Shown: positions 61,756 through 64,000 of the stretch, in pieces
Position numbering within the stretch: the first letter of the stretch is position 1
Layout of the letters: each line of letters starts with the position of its first letter
NCBI GenBank assembly: GCA_964652775.1
Contig: CAZZAM010000013.1
Span: forward strand, 22,844 to 86,843
Length of the DNA: 64,000 nucleotides
From: UBA11346 sp038060575
GTDB lineage: Bacteria > Planctomycetota > UBA11346
Direction of reading: 5' to 3'
Made by a program: the position numbers and the translations under genes
Notes under the pieces: model-generated
Told to the model about the DNA's origin: nothing
Databases searched by the model: none
What the model saw: the letters and a program-made list of their open reading frames with translations, nothing else

Positions 61756-63108
61756 TCACCCCTGCTTCATGAACACGTCATCAACCCACTTGGTGGTGAT
61801 TTCGTTGTTCACGAAGCGCGGATCGCGGATGAGACGCTGGTGAAAGCCAATCGTCGTCTTGATTCCGTCCAGGACGTATTCGTTCAACGCCTGTTCGAGT
61901 ATCTTGAGTGCGTCGGCGCGGTCGGTGCCATGCACGATGAGTTTGGCGATCATCGAGTCGTAGTGCGGTGGAATGGTGTAGCCGGCGTAGCAGTGGCTGT
62001 CCACGCGCACGCCCTTGCCAGAGGGTGAGACATACATGCTGATCCTGCCGGGGCACGGACTGAAGTTGTTCTGCCAGTCTTCGGCGTTGATGCGCACTTC
62101 GATGGCATGGCCCTTGGGCTTGATATCTTCCTGTTTGAACGGCAGGTGCTCGCCAGCGGCAACCCGGATCTGCAACGCGATAAGATCGAGGTCGTTGACC
62201 ATTTCAGTGACCGGATGTTCAACCTGGATACGCGTGTTCATCTCCAGGAAGTAATACTGTTTCCGCTCCATGTCGTAGATGAACTCGACGGTGCCAGCGT
62301 TGTAGTAACCAGCAGCCTTGGCGAGCTTCACCGCGTCGGCACTCATGCTCTTGCGGATCTCAGGCGTGATCACCGGACTAGGTGATTCCTCGACCAGCTT
62401 CTGGTGACGACGCTGCGTACTACAATCACGTTCACCAAGCGAAATAACGCTGCCGTGCTTATCACCTATGACTTGGATCTCGATGTGACGCGCACGTTGT
62501 AGGAACGCTTCGATGATGCAGTCTCCGTTACCGAAGGCTGCCTCAGCCTCGCGTTGAGCTTGGATCAAACCGGAAACCAAACTGGCGTCGTTGTGCGCCA
62601 CGCGCATACCGCGTCCGCCGCCGCCAGCGGTGGCCTTGATGAGCACCGGATAACCGATGCTGCGCGCAACCTTGATCGCCTCGTCTTGATTCTTCACTGG
62701 ACCGGTCGAGCCGGGAACCGTGGGAACTCCGGCAGTTTTGGCGAGGGTCTTGGCCTTGGCTTTGTTGCCGAGCGCTTCCATCGATTCCGACAGCGGACCA
62801 ATAAATTCGATCTGGCAGTCGCGGACAACCTGAGCGAAGTGGCTGTTCTCAGACAGGAAGCCGAAGCCGGGATGGATGGCATCAACGTCGGCCAACTCAG
62901 CGGCAGAGATGATGTTGTTAATATTCAGATAGCTGCCCTTGGCCGGGCCGGGTCCAATACAGATCGCCACATCGGCTAGACGAACGGCCAACGATTCACG
63001 ATCGGCGGTCGAGAACACTACGCAGGTCTCGATGCCCATCCGGCGGCACGATTTGATGATGCGGACAGCGATCTCGCCACGATTGGCGATGAGGATACGT
63101 TTAAACAT
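61756..63108 (-). CDS. accC: Acetyl-CoA carboxylase, biotin carboxylase subunit
   Basis: 450 residues, the standard AccC length. It has the N-terminal biotin-carboxylase domain (MFKRILIANRGEIAVRIIKS), the ATP-grasp domain with KATAGGGGRGMRVAHNDAS, and C-terminal NFSPCPGRISMYVSPSGKGV. ERDCSTQRRHQKLVEESPSP and EMNTRIQVEHPVTEM are the characteristic active-site blocks. It carboxylates biotin on AccB using ATP and bicarbonate for malonyl-CoA synthesis. It is 15 bp downstream of accB on the same strand; the carboxyltransferase genes are not in the window. Confidence 0.96.
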   Translation of the reverse strand: MFKRILIANRGEIAVRIIKSCRRMGIETCVVFSTADRESLAVRLADVAICIGPGPAKGSYLNINNIISAAELADVDAIHPGFGFLSENSHFAQVVRDCQIEFIGPLSESMEALGNKAKAKTLAKTAGVPTVPGSTGPVKNQDEAIKVARSIGYPVLIKATAGGGGRGMRVAHNDASLVSGLIQAQREAEAAFGNGDCIIEAFLQRARHIEIQVIGDKHGSVISLGERDCSTQRRHQKLVEESPSPVITPEIRKSMSADAVKLAKAAGYYNAGTVEFIYDMERKQYYFLEMNTRIQVEHPVTEMVNDLDLIALQIRVAAGEHLPFKQEDIKPKGHAIEVRINAEDWQNNFSPCPGRISMYVSPSGKGVRVDSHCYAGYTIPPHYDSMIAKLIVHGTDRADALKILEQALNEYVLDGIKTTIGFHQRLIRDPRFVNNEITTKWVDDVFMKQG

Positions 63109-63123
63109 GGGTGCGAAGCTAAC

Positions 63124-63576
63124 TCAGCCGACCAGGAACAGGACGGTGCCATATTCGACTGGCTGGCCATCCTTCACGCAGATGCGCTTGATCTGGCCCG
63201 AGATGCCGTCCTCAGCCTTGATCTCGTTGAACACCTTCATGGCTTCAATCAGGCAGACGATCTTGCCAGCTTCAATCTGCGAGCCTTCAGCCACGAACAC
63301 GGGCGACTCGGGATTGGCCTTGAGGTACACGGTGCCGGGAATCGGCGAGGTGATCGGCTTCCAACCGGACTCATCCGCTGCTTTAACAGGGGCAGGGGCT
63401 GCTGCCTGGGCCACGACCGGGGCTGGAGCCGCCTGGTGAACCACCGATGGCACCACGGTCACCGCCGCAGTCGCCTTACGCATCTTCACTTTGAGATCAC
63501 CTGACTCGACATCGATCTCGACTAGATCGTTGTCCTTCATCAACTTAGTGATCTCTTTGAGAACTTTGATGTCCAT
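63124..63576 (-). CDS. accB: Acetyl-CoA carboxylase biotin carboxyl carrier protein
   Basis: 150 residues. The N-terminal segment MDIKVLKEITKLMKDNDLVE is typical of AccB. An Ala/Pro/Val-rich flexible linker (~36-68) precedes the biotinyl domain (~75-150). The biotin attachment site is K114 in EAMKVFNEI (EAMKxxNEI motif). It carries CO2 from AccC to the carboxyltransferase. It is the first gene of the accB-accC operon, and the promoter should lie just above 63576. Confidence 0.96.
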   Translation of the reverse strand: MDIKVLKEITKLMKDNDLVEIDVESGDLKVKMRKATAAVTVVPSVVHQAAPAPVVAQAAAPAPVKAADESGWKPITSPIPGTVYLKANPESPVFVAEGSQIEAGKIVCLIEAMKVFNEIKAEDGISGQIKRICVKDGQPVEYGTVLFLVG

Positions 63577-64000
63577 CGACGGCGCTCTCCCGAGTGTGGT
63601 CGTAGCCTAGGCGGGAGGGTCCCGCGCAAGTCGGGGGACGCTAGGAAGCGAGACCCATGAGTCAACCTCAGCTGTACCCCAATATAGGTCGAATTTTGCC
63701 GCTAGCAGGGCTAAACGATGCAATCGTTCCATGTATTAGGCCGGCAAGAGACAAACCGCCGCGATTCTGACCCCTCACGCTTGCCGTGACACCTACCAAC
63801 AACAGTGCCGGTTCTCGAATTTCGCACGAACTGCATTGCCTCATGCCACGCTGGAGCGTGGCGTTCCCAGGGCTTTGCCATCGAACGTTCCCGTCCGTTT
63901 GGCCAACCGAGTCGAACCTCGCGAGGCACGGCGGTCGTCCGCCGTAGCGAGCCATCTGCATGGCTCGCGGCCGAGCGACCCCCGACTCTCCGCAGTCGGG
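63577..64000. other. Right-edge intergenic stretch
   Basis: No gene is evident. It holds the accB promoter region and, at ~63846-63863, a short palindrome (GCCACGCTGGAGCGTGGC), and near the edge several GC-rich words (CCGACTCTCCGCAGTCGGG) that can form hairpins, possibly fragments of dispersed repeats. Confidence 0.5.

Noticed and set aside
61756..63108. Pyruvate or propionyl-CoA carboxylase subunit
   Set aside because: 450-aa length, no fused biotinyl or carboxyltransferase domain, and an adjacent accB with AccB-type N-terminus point to AccC.

Overview
The window looks like a chromosomal piece of a PVC-superphylum bacterium, most likely a member of Planctomycetota or a close relative. This is inferred from gene content: three secreted sulfatases, secreted beta-helix proteins, a Gfo/Idh/MocA dehydrogenase, a very large PQQ/TPR protein, and a MoxR-DUF58-VWA operon followed by coiled-coil and squalene-cyclase-repeat proteins. 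No rRNA or ribosomal-protein gene is present to settle the phylum. One 100-base run of N (21170-21269) marks a scaffold gap inside a tandem repeat.

Layout. 1-2142: an AbiE-type toxin/antitoxin pair (cut by the left edge), a short repeat pair and a RelE/Phd toxin-antitoxin pair. 2446-3177: a decayed ECF sigma factor with an in-frame stop. 3707-9545: a five-gene electron-transfer module (FMN-binding protein, NapH-NapG-like polyferredoxin fusion, ApbE flavin transferase, PepSY-like membrane protein, DUF2271 protein). 9711-13199: a secreted hydrolase/Calx-beta/beta-helix protein. 13200-19509: an AraC regulator divergent from a GH2 beta-galactosidase, then a sulfatase. 19574-21333: a degenerate mobile island with a truncated tyrosine recombinase, a Phd/PIN pair, and tandem repeats that carry a transposase fragment. 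21427-26863: a carboxylesterase, two coupled sulfatases and a divergent IclR regulator. 26875-31502: a KDG kinase divergent from KDPG aldolase, an SDR and an FAD oxidoreductase, probably sugar-acid catabolism around a perfect palindrome.

31440-35057 is the most unusual region. Four small unrelated minus-strand genes are each followed by an attC-like site, and two have their stop codon inside the site. This is the architecture of a gene-cassette array without an integrase (CALIN). The array is built from three units. Each unit begins with a 63-bp copy of the last 21 codons of the neighbouring FAD oxidoreductase and ends with a ~320-bp repeat, but the cassette content differs. A 40-bp perfect palindrome flanked by a 5-bp duplication sits inside the third repeat, and a relative of it lies 31 kb away at 3273.

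35316-40192: an MFS transporter, a beta-helix protein flanked by two related inverted-repeat elements, and a Gfo/Idh/MocA oxidoreductase. 40448-59293: one long plus-strand operon (MoxR, DUF58, BatA-like, VWA/GATase-like, DUF4175-like, coiled-coil, squalene-cyclase-repeat, NPCBM-like, and a 2201-aa TPR/PQQ protein), apparently an envelope-associated machine of unknown function. 59448-64000: tyrosine phenol-lyase, tRNA-Val(CAC) with a terminator, and the accB-accC operon for fatty-acid synthesis.
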